DNA of 64,000 nucleotides. It comes from Amoebidium appalachense (Eukaryota > Ichthyosporea). The stretch is from assembly GCA_963693365.1 (NCBI GenBank), contig CAVNZM010000003.1, forward strand, positions 4,030,001 to 4,094,000, written 5' to 3'. Position numbers and translations under genes: made by a program. Below, piece by piece: positions 1-19,950 of this stretch (its first letter is position 1; each line of letters opens with the position of its first letter). Below the pieces are notes generated by a model that saw only the letters and a list, made by a program, of their open reading frames with translations, was not told where the DNA came from and did no database searches.

Positions 1-295
1 TTAAAGATATAAAAATTTGTACGTAGATAATTGCCAGATCCATATCCAAGTAGGTCTCTGTTGTCTTTAATTAAAGGGTATAAATTGTGCTAAAGATAGC
101 TCTCTTTGTGATGTAGTAGCAATTTAGTACCCCAAAAAAACACGCCTTTTTTTTTGTGTTCCATCCATACATGAAGCAAATGAAGAAATTTATGCACGAG
201 CCTGTATACACCTACGTAAAGCTGTGTGTATTCATGATGCGATAGTGAGAGGGAAGGGATGTGGTTGCAACATGTGACAATAGCAATGGTCGGAA

Positions 296-341
<46 letters not shown>

Positions 342-823
342 AGAGAGAGAGAGGGAGAGAGGGAGAGAGGGAGAGAGAGAGACTCTAAGAGAGAGAGATA
401 GATAGATAGAGGTAGAGAAGCCTTAATCTGAATGCAGCGCAATTCAGTATGAACTCAGGAGAATTTCCATTTTTACCCGCCTTCCTCCCCCCAAAAAAAG
501 AAGAAGAAGAAGAAGAAAAGGGGGAAAGTTACGTGGTGGCCCGAAAGATGGGGGTGGAGAAGGGGGGGGGGGGGGGGATGGTTTCCTGAGTTTGTTGTGT
601 GTAGCAGGTGTGTCTGTCACAGAAAAAACTACGGGGTGTGTGGTGAGAGCGTGGGTAGGGAGGTTTAAAGGATCGTAGGGCTGGTGGTGGCTGGGGAAGG
701 AGGGGGGAGGGGGTGGGGAGAAGGGGGGGGGGGGGGGGGGGGGGAGGGGGGAAAGGCAAGGCAGCCGGGATGAAAGGCAGGATTTGAAATGATGGAGCGT
801 CTGGAGACATGGTTTTTGAAATT
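1..823. other. Non-coding flank with G-run and purine repeats
   Basis: AT-rich sequence, then a run of about 40 G (from 300), a (GA)n block, a (GAA)n block near 500 and several G-runs up to 750. The open frames here are proline-rich or leucine/serine-rich readings of these repeats. I see no gene. Confidence 0.6.
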
Positions 824-1043
824 TCAAACAGTCTGTGCGAATATATTTCGGGTTGTGTTGATCCCTAGAGGTGGCCACACTAAGGGCCCAGTGATCACCA
901 CATTCTGTCCCACAATCACAGCCGCTTCTTTGTGCATTCTCCACCAGCCGATTTCAATTCCTGTCAGTTGGGTGACTGCCCAGACAAATGCTGCCACTAC
1001 GGTGGTTGCATCAGATTCCTTCTCATTGTCACTCATCTCAATC
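824..1043 (-). CDS. Terminal exon of an unidentified minus-strand gene
   Basis: On the minus strand an acceptor (TTCAATTCAG, just above 1043) opens a frame of about 73 codons that ends in a stop at 824. The peptide runs from an acidic start (MSDNEKESD) into a hydrophobic stretch (ATTVVAAFVWAVTQLTGIEI) and a second apolar patch (VVITGPLVWPPLGI), which suggests a membrane-associated C-terminus. Composition is normal, unlike the surrounding repeats. The exon starts with two bases of a split codon. No upstream exon is recognisable in the repeat-rich 1044-3010 interval, and the neighbouring acyltransferase already has its own stop at 3011, so this is probably a separate gene or an alternative 3' exon. 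I do not recognise the family. Confidence 0.4.
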
Positions 1044-3010
<1,967 letters not shown>

Positions 3011-4285
3011 CTATTGGCCACCCACCACAACCTGAACGTGGGCGGGCAGGGTTGTAAACTGCTCAATAAGCCTATCCGCTATCCCCGTGTGCAGAAACGG
3101 GGCAAAAAACCACCACTCGGCCGTAACCAAAATCACAGTCATAGTCAGGATCCAGTTAAAAGGAAACATAAGTATAAACCCCCGCTTGTGCAACCATCTT
3201 TCGACAACAACAAAAACCCCGTGAGAAAGGAAAAACACAGACTGCTCTCCGGTTATCCTCCCGCTCCCCAGGTACACCAACATTTCGTGCGCCAGCGCGC
3301 TCACGAAAAAGCACGCAAGGACACCCACCACCCTATTCATCTCCTTGCTTAGACCCCCCTTGTTTCCCGAAATTCCTTCCGACCACCCACGCTTACTTTC
3401 TCTCTCTCCCCTCATTCGTTGCGCAACCTCCCCTTCCTTTCCTTTTCTCGAACTTCCCCCCACATACTTCACGACTCCCTCGCCGGCATCTGCACCCGAT
3501 TTCAGTTGCGACGCCACTGATCGTGTCGCCCACGTATCTAATTTCTTCACGATTGGTCCATATAAAGTGTCCCTGAGCATCCAGTTAACTGGCAAATTCC
3601 ATCTCCTACCCCAAAAGTCTCCCAAAGATGTGGAAAGGTACGGCATGTTGAAAGAACTCGAAACTGGGACTCCCAACATGAAAATCGTCAGTCCGCTTTG
3701 GAGCGCCATGGCCATTTCAGCACCGCAGTAAAGGATAACTGCGTATAGGGGTACCCTCTGTAAAGTGTTTTCCGTAGGGACGGTGAGAAGCACCTTCATA
3801 AAAAAGATCTCGACGATGAGGAAAATGAGTGATCGTAGGAAATTTCTCAAGTACAGGGAACGGTATGTGGTTTCTTGGGTAGATGGCAGAGCCTCTTGTG
3901 CTTGTGGGGAGGAATTGGGTTTATTTTCGTGCTTGTGTTTTTCCAGCCGCACAGGAAGAAAATACGCAGCACAGAATTGACTGAAGGACTTAAGGCTGGC
4001 CGCCTCGCCGTATCCAAAACATAACGCCAATGTTTTTTGCAAAATTAGCCATCCGCACATGAACCCGTAGAGCAGGACGAAGAAATCCTCATGATGCTGC
4101 TTGAAGAAATAGACTGATGCACCCGGAGCAGAGAGAATGATAGGAAGGGAAAGTAGGATGCGTGAACCGCCCCTCGACACGTTTTTTACGCAAAAATGAG
4201 TCCAGGCGGCGGCGGTAAATAGATAGATGTGGCAGAGAAAAAGGCGAACCACCAACGGAAATTCGTGCACAGTAGGAAACGGCAT
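3011..4285 (-). CDS. Wax-synthase-like membrane-bound O-acyltransferase (MBOAT)
   Basis: Uninterrupted 424-residue frame. The family transfers an acyl group from acyl-CoA to a long-chain alcohol or similar lipid hydroxyl in the ER membrane. Seen directly: several hydrophobic segments (about 10-30, 42-60, 66-90, 148-168, 178-206, 318-340, 347-362, 372-398), the motif FWGRRWN at 224-230 followed by LRDTLYGPIV, and SALAHEML with the likely catalytic His at 333. FWGRRWN plus the LAHE motif is the arrangement known from plant wax synthases and related MBOAT_2 proteins. A charged loop rich in K, E, R and G (about 256-315) separates the two motifs and is longer than I would expect. The start is the first Met, just after a TTTTAAA stretch. 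Single exon, unlike its intron-rich neighbours. The substrate cannot be decided from sequence; a sterol or diacylglycerol acceptor is less likely. Confidence 0.85.
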   Translation of the reverse strand: MPFPTVHEFPLVVRLFLCHIYLFTAAAWTHFCVKNVSRGGSRILLSLPIILSAPGASVYFFKQHHEDFFVLLYGFMCGWLILQKTLALCFGYGEAASLKSFSQFCAAYFLPVRLEKHKHENKPNSSPQAQEALPSTQETTYRSLYLRNFLRSLIFLIVEIFFMKVLLTVPTENTLQRVPLYAVILYCGAEMAMALQSGLTIFMLGVPVSSSFNMPYLSTSLGDFWGRRWNLPVNWMLRDTLYGPIVKKLDTWATRSVASQLKSGADAGEGVVKYVGGSSRKGKEGEVAQRMRGERESKRGWSEGISGNKGGLSKEMNRVVGVLACFFVSALAHEMLVYLGSGRITGEQSVFFLSHGVFVVVERWLHKRGFILMFPFNWILTMTVILVTAEWWFFAPFLHTGIADRLIEQFTTLPAHVQVVVGGQ

Positions 4286-5179
4286 TTTAAAAGTGGCCCA
4301 GGGGGTTGTGCTTTTTCGTAAGTGGCATATGAAGGAGAGAAGGAATGGCGAGAGGCATAAAGGGGGGTGGAAAATGAGGCGGTATGAACCCGAAAGATGA
4401 TTCCTGGCCTTGCTACCAGATGGTTACTGGAGGGATGCTAAAATGTGTACTCGGACGGTGTGCTAAAAAAGATCATACGGTTTCTCAGTTAATGTTAGAA
4501 TGAAGATGACTCAGTGGAAGAAGGCATATAGGACGCTGCATGAAACAAGCCTGCAGCCACTTAACCCTGTTTATGTGCTCTGTTGAAGAAACGAGTCCTT
4601 TCTGAACCCTTCCCTGCTGCAGCTGCCCGGCAAGCTTGCATGTCACACACACGCACACCGTGAGCATGCAACTTCCAACTCTCTATAGTTGGTGACGAGC
4701 CCCCCCGCGGCTGTTATGATTATCTCAACATTCACGAGATACTGGGAGCAATGGAGATAACTGGGCTCACTGCTGCTTGTTTTAGCACCAAAATTCTTGT
4801 TCAATAAGAAATAATTTTCTTTTGACTGAATTTATTTGACGGAAAGATATGCAAGTATGCACGGCATACTGAGAAGACAATAAAAACTTCACGAGTTATC
4901 CAGTAACAAGTGCATACTGAGATACCTGAACATAAACTATAGAGTCTATCACCAATATGTAAATCCAGGCGGCTTTTTTGAAAAGGCACAGTTATTGTAG
5001 CATGTGGGGGATGAGAGGGGGGGGGGGGGGGGGGGGGGGGAGGGGGGGAGGGGGGGGTTTGATGAGCCCCATCCCTCTTTCCCCCCCATTTACCAACGCC
5101 ACGTGCACTTCTGAATGTCCTCAGCCTAACCTCTTTCAAACTGGTCCTTCCTCTCGCTATCTCACTCCCTTTTTCTTTC
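4286..5179. other. Upstream region of the acyltransferase; no gene seen
   Basis: Mixed-composition sequence that should contain the minus-strand acyltransferase promoter, plus a G-rich block at 5019-5057. No frame with coding character was found. Confidence 0.5.
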
Positions 5180-5689
5180 TCTTCCTGTTTTTTCTGCCTT
5201 TTCAGGTTATTATCATACGCAGGATAAGTTTCTTTCCCGCTCTGAGAAAGAAATTCATGGGAAAACTCGGTCTGCATGTGTTATGTTCCTTAGGCAACAC
5301 CGTACTGATCATTATCACTCCTTGGGAGCTTTGGCAGGATACATTTCCCCTGCTGTGTGTATGGATACCACCCTAGTAGATAAGTCTGTATGGTGCTCTG
5401 ATGTTGAAATTGCATGGGAAGTTGTGCAGTGGCGTTGTAATTCTTGTTTTCATCGCCGTTGGTGCCACTTTTGTGCTGAGCTTTTTAATCGAAAACATAT
5501 TGATAGGTGTGAGTTTTTACGTCGCGTTTTGCCTCTTTCCCTACGGGTGTCTGCTACACTGGCTGGTAATGTGAACACTCTAGACTTTTTGTTGAATTCT
5601 GTTGGTCGTCACATTGAGTATTTAGGCCTATATGATTTTCACACAGTGTTCAGGTATCTCAGTATGCACTTGTTACTGGATAACTCGTG
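5180..5689 (+). mobile_element. Retroelement-like ORF remnant with Zn-knuckle
   Basis: An open frame runs about 170 codons to a stop at 5688-5690. Near its middle is WRCN-x(6)-WCHFC-x(4)-FNRKHIDRC, a C-x2-C...H...C knuckle, followed by a helical tail (SATLAGNVNTLDFLLN, then HTVFRYLSM). The repeat at 13292-13987 encodes a recognisably related stretch (WRCNRF...CNMCGGRFTRG...KC, then HLINAAQYDIVIRCLNFLSEL). The knuckle plus tail resembles C-terminal ends of some non-LTR retrotransposon reverse transcriptases. No polymerase domain lies upstream, so this is at best a 5'-truncated fragment. A host Zn-protein exon is the alternative. Confidence 0.4.
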
Positions 5690-7264
5690 AAGTTTTTTTA
5701 TTGCCTCCCGTGCATACTTGCATGTTTTTCCGTTGAAGTAATCCAGTCAAAAAAATTTTTTTTGATGAGCATAATTAAAGGCATTTTTGTATTTTTTTCA
5801 ATGAGATATCTCTCATGCTTCTCTTTTGATGAGCATATCAATAAAGCCATTATAAAAAAAAAGAGGAGACACCTGGTGGGGGGGTTTAACAGCTTATGCT
5901 GTATGCTTTCATTGGCTGTTTCGGCACCACTTTGGAATGCACTGTGATGACGATTGAAGCGCGGCTCAGGGCATGTATCATATCCGTTCGTGACTGCCAG
6001 GGTGTAAGCCTAAAGCCAGCAGAACGCAACGTTGAAAGAATGAACAACCTTTATGCATTCAAAGTTGCGGAGTAGTGGTAAGCCTTCGGACCGTTTTGCA
6101 CATTGAGAGCAAGAATTTCAAGCCCCGGAAGATACCTGATTTCGATTGGTTTTCGGGGTCTTTCAATCACTCAATTCCTATTGGCGCACCTAAAAACACG
6201 GCGGACCCGTTTTTTTCAAGTTTTTTCTTGGAACGCACACTGGAACGCACAAGCCTTTATCCAAGCAAGGTGCCTTAACTTGATTCCCTTCATTGCCAGG
6301 CGAGGAAGAACTTTTTGCGTCGTTACAGCTGGGCTACCCTCACGCTATGCCCTTCTTTCGTATGCCACCACCATACATGACCGGTACCTCTCTCGGACAT
6401 CTGCCTGCTTTATGTAGTACAGCCTTACAGTCAATGTGAATTTCTGGAGGTTATCCTCCCTCATTATTTAGTCGCATCAGCACTTCACCTGAGCAGGAGA
6501 AACCTCAGTGAAGCTCACAAAGGTAAACAGTCCTCACCTATCATTTACCTTTCGAGTTTTCATCACTATTGTTGCTAGGGCGTCCCCCCCCCACCTTTAC
6601 CCTTCCCCCCTACCCGTTTTTCCCGTGCCCTCCTCGCCAGTCTTTGACCTCCAACCCCAGCGTCAACCACCACCACCGCCACCAAAGCGGCCACAGCCAT
6701 TGCCATTGCCATAATTAAGTTAGTGCTCTTTGCTCGAGGGAACCTTCTAAACCTGCCCAGATCTGAAGACTTCGAAGGCTGGGATAGGTTGCGCCTGTGA
6801 GATGTGTAAGCAAACTTGTGTTGTGACTTAAACACCAAACCATGAACGCCGTACTTGTTTACTGCATTTCGCTTAGATTTCCGTTAGCAGGTATGCGTCC
6901 AAGCAAGAATGAACTCACAGGCGCGCTTGTTAACGCACACGCACACCCCTATCTACCTCCTTACCCAGGTGCGCAGACACGAACATGGTTCATACACCCA
7001 CATCTGCGGAAACACTTGCCAGTGTGTTCACTCCAACAACCCAGACATCGGCACATGCACAAATGCTCTCTGTACTTCTCTCACACATGCCTGCCTAGGA
7101 GATTCCAGCTTCTGCAGGCTCTTTCTCTTGTCGAGACCACCCCTCCCCCCCCCCCCTCTCCCCCCCTCTTCCTCTCCCACCCCCTCCTCTTTGCCACCCT
7201 TCAATCAATCCAATTCCTATTTAAGCGGTTTTATTCATAGTTCTTACCCTTCCCACTCACGCAG
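5690..7264. other. Intergenic region, promoter side of the transporter gene
   Basis: Unique sequence with short frames at 6075-6420 and 6842-7240 that have no recognisable domain, plus pyrimidine- and proline-codon-rich stretches at 6585-6710 and 7140-7200. I see no supported gene. Confidence 0.45.
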
Positions 7265-13252
<5,988 letters not shown>

Positions 13253-13274
13253 CTTTTTATTGGGAAAAAATCAT

Positions 13275-14004
13275 GCATGAAGGTGCTTTTGACTTGTCTC
13301 ATCTTTGCATTTCATTGGCTAAAAATCACGCATGAAGGTGTGAATATGAATAGTTTTAAGGCTATGGTTAATAGGTACCTTTTTACTTTACCTGTCGAGT
13401 CTCTTCCAGTGTTGGGACAGCAAAAACACCAACTACTAGTAGCCTATATGGCGGATACAGTTAGAGCGTCTCGTTCATACATAGACTTGTTTATTCATGA
13501 TGTTGTGTGGTATAAATACGCAAAGATGATTATGTCTTGGCGGTGTAATCGTTTTTTGGTGTCTCCTGCTCGCATATGTAATATGTGTGGGGGGCGGTTT
13601 ACTCGCGGATGCATATCTATCCAGAAGTGTGACTTGTGAAAACGTGGTAGAACCGGAGGTTATGGGCGGCTTTATTCTCTTTTCTGCTTCTCTTCCTCAA
13701 TATATCCGCCACAAAATGACAGTGTTAGATCACCTTATTAATGCTGCACAGTATGATATTGTAATACGGTGTCTTAACTTTCTCTCGGAGCTACCCATGC
13801 TAGCCTCTGCTTATCCATAATCTATAATAGGGTTGTATTACTACGTACCGTACGGGTGTACATACGTCACTAGCTGCATTTGATTGGCTGCGCTGGAAAA
13901 CACAGTAGGCCGTCAAGTGAGGCTGGGCCGCTCACGATGTCCGCAATAAATAGTGCGTAAACCCCCCCTTCAATGTGTGTCATTGTAGCATGAAGGTGCT
14001 TTTG
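13275..14004 (+). mobile_element. LINE-like insertion with 17-bp target-site duplication
   Basis: The 17-mer GCATGAAGGTGCTTTTG occurs at 13275-13291 and again at 13988-14004, flanking about 696 bases. Most of the interior is repeated in inverted orientation at 52380-53018. The + strand carries a broken frame (13277-13639, then another frame to 13820) with WRCNRFLVSPARICNMCGG and a tail ending NFLSELPMLASAYP, related to the ORF at 5180-5689. Variable-length long duplications and a coding 3' part are what 5'-truncated non-LTR retrotransposons leave. It sits in what should be the 3' UTR of the transporter gene and contains an AATAAA near 13942 that could serve as a poly(A) signal. No reverse-transcriptase core is visible, so the class is inferred. 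Confidence 0.6.
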
Positions 14005-14414
14005 GTGTATGTATGTTGATTATTCATGCGCGCATGACTGTGTGTCCATGCATGCGTTTGCGTGTGTTTTTGTAGTGCACGTGTGTTTCCACCCAGATAG
14101 ATGTCGAACGCTTGTGTACTTTTACATCAGGGTGACACACATGACATGTGTACGTGCGTTATATATATATGTATATATATATATGTATATATAGGAAGGG
14201 AGGCCTCGGGGGAAGGGGGGGGGGGGGGCGGAGGGGGGAGGGGGGAGAGGATCGGGTTGGGGGAGGGGGGGGGGGGGGGGGGGGGGGATATGTTTACGTC
14301 GTATTGTTTCGTTAATAAACATGATTAACGCTATTTCAAGAATGGTCTTAGTTGTGTGCTTGCACGCAATAACATAGTAGCGTTTCGATCCCCCCCCCCC
14401 CCCTTTTTTTTTTT

Positions 14415-14460
<46 letters not shown>

Positions 14461-15455
14461 AGCATCTCCTAAATGGATGTCGCTGTGGATACTATCGTGG
14501 ATACAAGGTCTTTTACAGCGCAAATAAACGGATATTGGATGCCGATGCCAGTGAAAGTGTTGACCACGTAGGCTCCGGTAAATCACTTTTCATCCATCCT
14601 TTTAAAGTACATTCCCCGGCTGATATGGCATTTGTCAGAATTTTTGAATAGTATTATGACGGGTACATATGCATGTACATGATTTTCTATAGACTTAAGC
14701 ATAAACAAAATACAACAGCGAGTGGATAAGTCAAGCCTGTACCGGGGAGCATGTGCAGTGCGTGTGTGTGTGAGCTTCAACAGTGCACGCATGTGCCCAT
14801 GTGTTTGTGTGACCAACAGCAACTGCATATGCGCTTATATTCCTGGAGGTCGGGGTGATGGGGAGGAGGGTGGGGTGGGTGGGTGGGTGGGTGGTGTGGT
14901 GGCTGGGTGGGTTGGGCGGGGGAGGGGGGGAGGGGGGGGGGGGGGGGGGGGGAGGGGGGGGGGAGGGGAGGGGGGGGGGGGGGGGATACAGCATGCCTGT
15001 AGCTAGAGCCCGGGGGGAACTCTGGCCATGGAGATGGGACGTTGCAGCGGCTGGGAAGTGACCGCCCAAAAAAACAAAAACACAGATTAGTACTACAGTA
15101 ACGACGTATTAGTCTCAGAAGTTTGTGACAGCTGCGATAATTATTCCTCCCTGCCTAGCCTAATAGTACATATTTCCTCTCAGACCCACATAGATAGCTC
15201 CCGTTGCAGCTCTTTCCCTAGACGCGGTGACCTCCCCTTCTCTCGCGTTCTTTCCAGAATTCAATTGTGTACGGCAGAGGTCGAGGGAAAAGATCAGAGC
15301 CGTCGGCAGAAATTCCCAAGATCGCCGGATACTAAATAGAACTCGAGCTTTCTATCCATCTATATATCTACCCCCCCCCCCCCCCCCCCCCTCCCCCCCC
15401 TCCCCCCCCCCCCCCCCGCCCTCTCCCCCCCCCTCCCCCCCCCCCCTCCCCCCCC

Positions 15456-15511
<56 letters not shown>

Positions 15512-16320
15512 AGGCCTCCCCCCGGTATTCTAGGCACTGCCAGATCTAGATTGGTTGCGGTGAGTGACGCGGTCAATATATTGGGTGACATGTTAACGTT
15601 CATTCATGAGGTAGACGTACGTACTGCATGATGTATGTACAACTGTACATGTCACCGGACACTCGTAACACAACACTGGTACTTGCAGCTATTGGTAGGT
15701 AGCTCGCGGGCTCATGTGTGTGCATATATAGCATTGTGCAATAACTGGGTGCGCATGCACTCTGAATCTGGCTCGTGCATTAAGTCTGTAGCTGCGGTTA
15801 CACACGGGTCGCCGGAATGGGCTCGAGTCGTGATGAAGAGCTCTTATTCGGATATCCGAAGAGATCTCCTATTTTTTTTTTTTTTTATTTTTTTTTTTGG
15901 GGGGGGGGGGGGGACGGGAGGGATATCGATGCATACTTGCATATATGGGGGATGGTTACGATCGCGAATACGGATTTTGGGCTGAGCTGCGCGGGGCTGT
16001 GGAATGAGCGTAAAGAGGACCTTATTGTGATATGCTTCATAACGGTTCCATATGCTTCCACATGCATGGTCACGGACAGAACAATATACAATAGCTTCGC
16101 GTTAACATTGCATATTAGAGTCTGCTTGAAAAACTAGACGTCCAATAAAGCAACGTTGCAACCGTGTTTTTGCCGTTACCGACTGGAGCACACTGCACCA
16201 ACAGATTCGATGTCTGATTGGCTAATGACCAAATCACCACCGGTGCGTCAGTAGCCAATCGTCTTGTTGAGGACCCAACGCACACACAACCAGCTGATAC
16301 CGAGTGTCCCAGGGGAGCCC

Positions 16321-16368
<48 letters not shown>

Positions 16369-16502
16369 GGGGAACCCCAACTAATTGATTTCTCCTTGTA
16401 GTCTTTACGGTGTCTCGTAGAGAAAGTAAACCCTGATATATAGTCATCACCGGACATCTATGTACGTGATCATGATATACCGCTGAGGGGATATTCCGAG
16501 CA

Positions 16503-16541
<39 letters not shown>

Positions 16542-16768
16542 ATACCTGAGACTGGTTTCTCTTTGCCTCGAGTAAACAGCGTAAACCCCCCAATTTTGTT
16601 ACGCATATTTTGAAAAGTTCGGAAGCTCTCTTCGATGTGTGGATATATGACACATGTAGTACAGAAGGACCAAAAGAAAGCGGCGTTACGACGGCTCCCC
16701 CAGTGTATTCATCCACCCGCTGGGCACCTCACACTTGAAATCTCCGGCTCCCTCCCATCATTGCAACC
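14005..16768. other. Intergenic region with homopolymers; no gene seen
   Basis: Contains a TATA-repeat (14160-14193), G-rich tracts (14213-14287), a C-T-G homopolymer junction (14390-14459), C-runs (15371-15510), G/T runs (15870-15914), an A-run of about 43 (16325-16367) and a C-run (16505-16540). The unique pieces between them (15000-15350, 15530-15860, 15940-16320) have no supported exon. Confidence 0.5.
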
Positions 16769-17414
16769 ATGTGTCTGCTGGCGGCGCTGTCTGCGCCGCT
16801 GTTCTTTGCCGGACAGGCAGTGTAGGCAGACGCCGCGGCCGGCCATGCCTGCTTTCCCAACAAGGCGGAACCCGCGCCCGCTTGGGTTCGCATTACGAGT
16901 GACATGGTGGAGACAGACTTCGATAATGCGCCGTACCCTCGAGAAAGAGAGCTCCAAACCCGCGTTGAATGGGCTGCCGTGAAGGATGCTGCGTCCTACA
17001 AGGTACAGTACAGTGACAGTTCAGACTATGCTTGGTGTGTCGAAGGCTTGATACTATTAGCGTGGGGTCTTTTTTGTTATCCCGTCAAAGTTTGTTTGTT
17101 CCCAAGGGGCCCCTTTGGGGGCCCCTAATTGGAACTACCGTCTCCCACTAAGCACCGACTGTACCCTAGTCAGGGTGCTAATGGTGCATTCAGCTGGCCA
17201 ACACATGTACACCTTTACCAATCATAACTACTATGTAGCATGCGCACACACAGCCCAGGGTTCAATGGAATTCCCCTCCCTCGCATGCCCGGCAATAGAT
17301 AAATATCAGGCAACATCCAAACGTACTCTATTTAGCTCGATCGGCGCCTCGCTCTTGTTTCTCTTCCTTGATCCGAAAACAATTGATTGTCGGTCACTGT
17401 GGTTGATACACATA

Positions 17415-17452
<38 letters not shown>

Positions 17453-18550
17453 TATATATATACATATTTTTTATTTTTTTATTTTTTTTATTTTATCCCG
17501 TTTCACTCCCGGCGAGGCACTGCCTCAGGGGAGCTTACCGTCTTCCGCCTAGACACAGATCGTACTGTATAGCACACTCATAAGTCAGGATTCTAATTGA
17601 CCCCAACTGGCACTATTTTTAGTTACGCCTTATCCCACGGTTCTAGCCGCAGCAACGCTAGTGGGGAATATATATATATACATATATACTATATATATAT
17701 ATCGACCGGCCGCAGAATCCAGCACTGAGTATTGCGGACAATATTGAATGGGCTTGACAAGCCCCGGTTTTGGGAGACATTCGGGAAGTGATAATATTTT
17801 AATTAAATTCAATGATATGTTCACATAGATTTGAATTAGTTATTCGGTTGGTATTTGAACACCAGAGTGACTTATTGTAATCGTGGTTCGAACAACTAAC
17901 AACCGTGATATCGATACTTGCTGTTATAACGGTTCTATAACATTCCCTTAACACCGCACCTACGCGCATGCAGTTGTGCCTCGACAAGGAGACCGTTTTA
18001 GGCACGAAAGGATCATTCTCCTTTGTGGACTGCCTGACTATCAAGCCATCCTCCAACCCGGTCTACTTTGAAAAAAAATTCGCAGCTCCAAAGACCGGTA
18101 CCTATGTGGAGTACGGACCAGCCATAACCAAAGCCACCGTTACTGCCTATGACAAATTTGGCAAGGAGACCCAATCTAGTTCAGCGCATGCCGACAGGAA
18201 GACCATGTTGCAAAACAGCAGCAAGGTGTGTAGGGGGGAGCCTTGCACGTACGAGCTCAGGAATTGAAGATCAAGACCAGCGGAAAAACAACCACAAAGG
18301 TGGAGCTGTCGTGGGCACGTGATTTGCCCTACAGGGGGTCAGAGATCGTGGCCTGTGCATATTTTTTTCCCCAAGGGTACGGGGGGAATGTGCCACATAT
18401 GCTTGCCGGCACTGCAACAAGTACCGAATTCAGCTTGGAAATACCCAAAGGTGCCTGGACGGTCACTGGCACGGTCTTTGCGCCCCGCGATTGCAGGTAC
18501 GTGCGAAGAGGTTTTGAATGTGTGTGTGCTGGTCAGTGTGTGTGTACGTT

Positions 18551-18638
<88 letters not shown>

Positions 18639-18655
18639 GGGGGGGGGGGAGGGAG

Positions 18656-18708
<53 letters not shown>

Positions 18709-19508
18709 CGCACGCGCGCGTGTGTGCAGTTTGTAGTGTCAACATGACAACTTTAGCTGACACTATTCGAAGGCGTCAGGTCTGAGCACAACGCCGTTCT
18801 GCAATCTTATCCAATTCGAAAGTTTCGGTTTGAGCATTTTGCATCTGACAGACTTGTGCTGAACGCATAATGACAAAGACTCCGTAACCATCAACACTGT
18901 CCTGACCATAGCCCATGAATAAATGTGTAAAATTTATAATCGATCATTTACTAAAGAAGGCACTCGTGCCCGCCCACAGCCTCCCCCTCTTGCACTACGG
19001 ATATGATGTATCTTTGGTCAACCGGGGTATCTACCATCTAGTACATCAATGGGTGGTGGGGCCCGTCAAGGGGTCACCCACGTGCGTGCGCCTGCCCGAA
19101 GGCAAGAAACCCGCCGCCGGACCTGACGTGCTCATGGTTCGACCTGGTATGATAACGGATTATTCCCTGCCTGACTCAGAGTATCCAGAGGCCTTAGGTG
19201 CGGAACTTAGAACGAAGGAAGGGCTCTGTGTGTCACGCAAGCTGGGGCTTTATTATCTTCACTTGGAAGAGTGTAGAGATACCTTTACCGGGAGAATATG
19301 GCGGTCATATAAGCGGCTGGACGGCGAGAAGAAGATGTTTGCTACCGCGGCCAACGTGTGTCTCAGCAAGGAGAAGTCCTCGGACAAGTGCTTCATTGAC
19401 TTTAACGTAAAGCAATCCGGTGACGCCAACTTCAAGTGTGTGCGAATCATTAGTTATGTAGGCCGGAAGAGTGTATGTCTTGTATGTCTTCAGTACAAAA
19501 GTCCGTGA
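16769..19508 (+). CDS. Secreted-type FN3-like protein, four exons, with an in-frame TAG
   Basis: Exons 16769-17002, 17974-18225, 18261-18496 and 18980-19508 have GT-AG borders and agreeing phases (0, 0, 2). They would give about 416 residues. The N-terminus [18 protein letters not shown] looks like a signal peptide but is followed by TAG (16823-16825); the same frame then stays open to the end. Exon 1 carries [14 protein letters not shown] and exon 2 [17 protein letters not shown], which fit the B/C and F/G strands of one fibronectin-III fold split by an intron. Exon 3 ([14 protein letters not shown] ... [16 protein letters not shown]) looks like a second beta-sandwich. Exon 4 is Cys-containing and unrecognised. 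Either the gene is a recent pseudogene, the base is wrong, or the true first exon is elsewhere and splices to the AG at 16828-16829. The 3' end may also hide another intron after residue NFK. Function unknown; extracellular or lumenal. Confidence 0.55.
18552..18726 (+). repeat. (GT)n-(G)n-(GT)n-(CG)n compound microsatellite
   Basis: (GT)n of about 85 bases, a G-rich block (18634-18656), another (GT)n and an alternating CG/CA stretch. It lies in intron 3 of the FN3-like gene. Confidence 0.9.
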
Positions 19509-19807
19509 TTTGAAGGTAACTGTTTGGAAAGTTGGAAATAACGTTTTGTATTTTTCAATTTTTACATACCAAGGAACAGCAGTTAAGGTTCGTTAGATTC
19601 CTCAGTGGTAGGGAGTCTCCTTTGGATGCTGGCTACTGTTGAGCTTCGTACTGGTACTTTTGGCTCGCTTCAACTCTATTTTTATGGAGAGTTTGGGATT
19701 GATTTATATCTTTATAGATAGCGTTGAATTTCCGTGTTGTCAGCAGTTGCAATACCGTGATACACTAAGTTCTTCAAGGACGTGCTTGGCACGACAACCC
19801 CCCCCGG

Positions 19808-19858
<51 letters not shown>

Positions 19859-19874
19859 ACACAGAATAATCTGC

Positions 19875-19950
<76 letters not shown>

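Noticed and set aside
6075-6420. Overlapping frames of 67 and 104 codons
   Set aside because: No domain, no splice context and two competing frames over the same bases; not supported as a gene.
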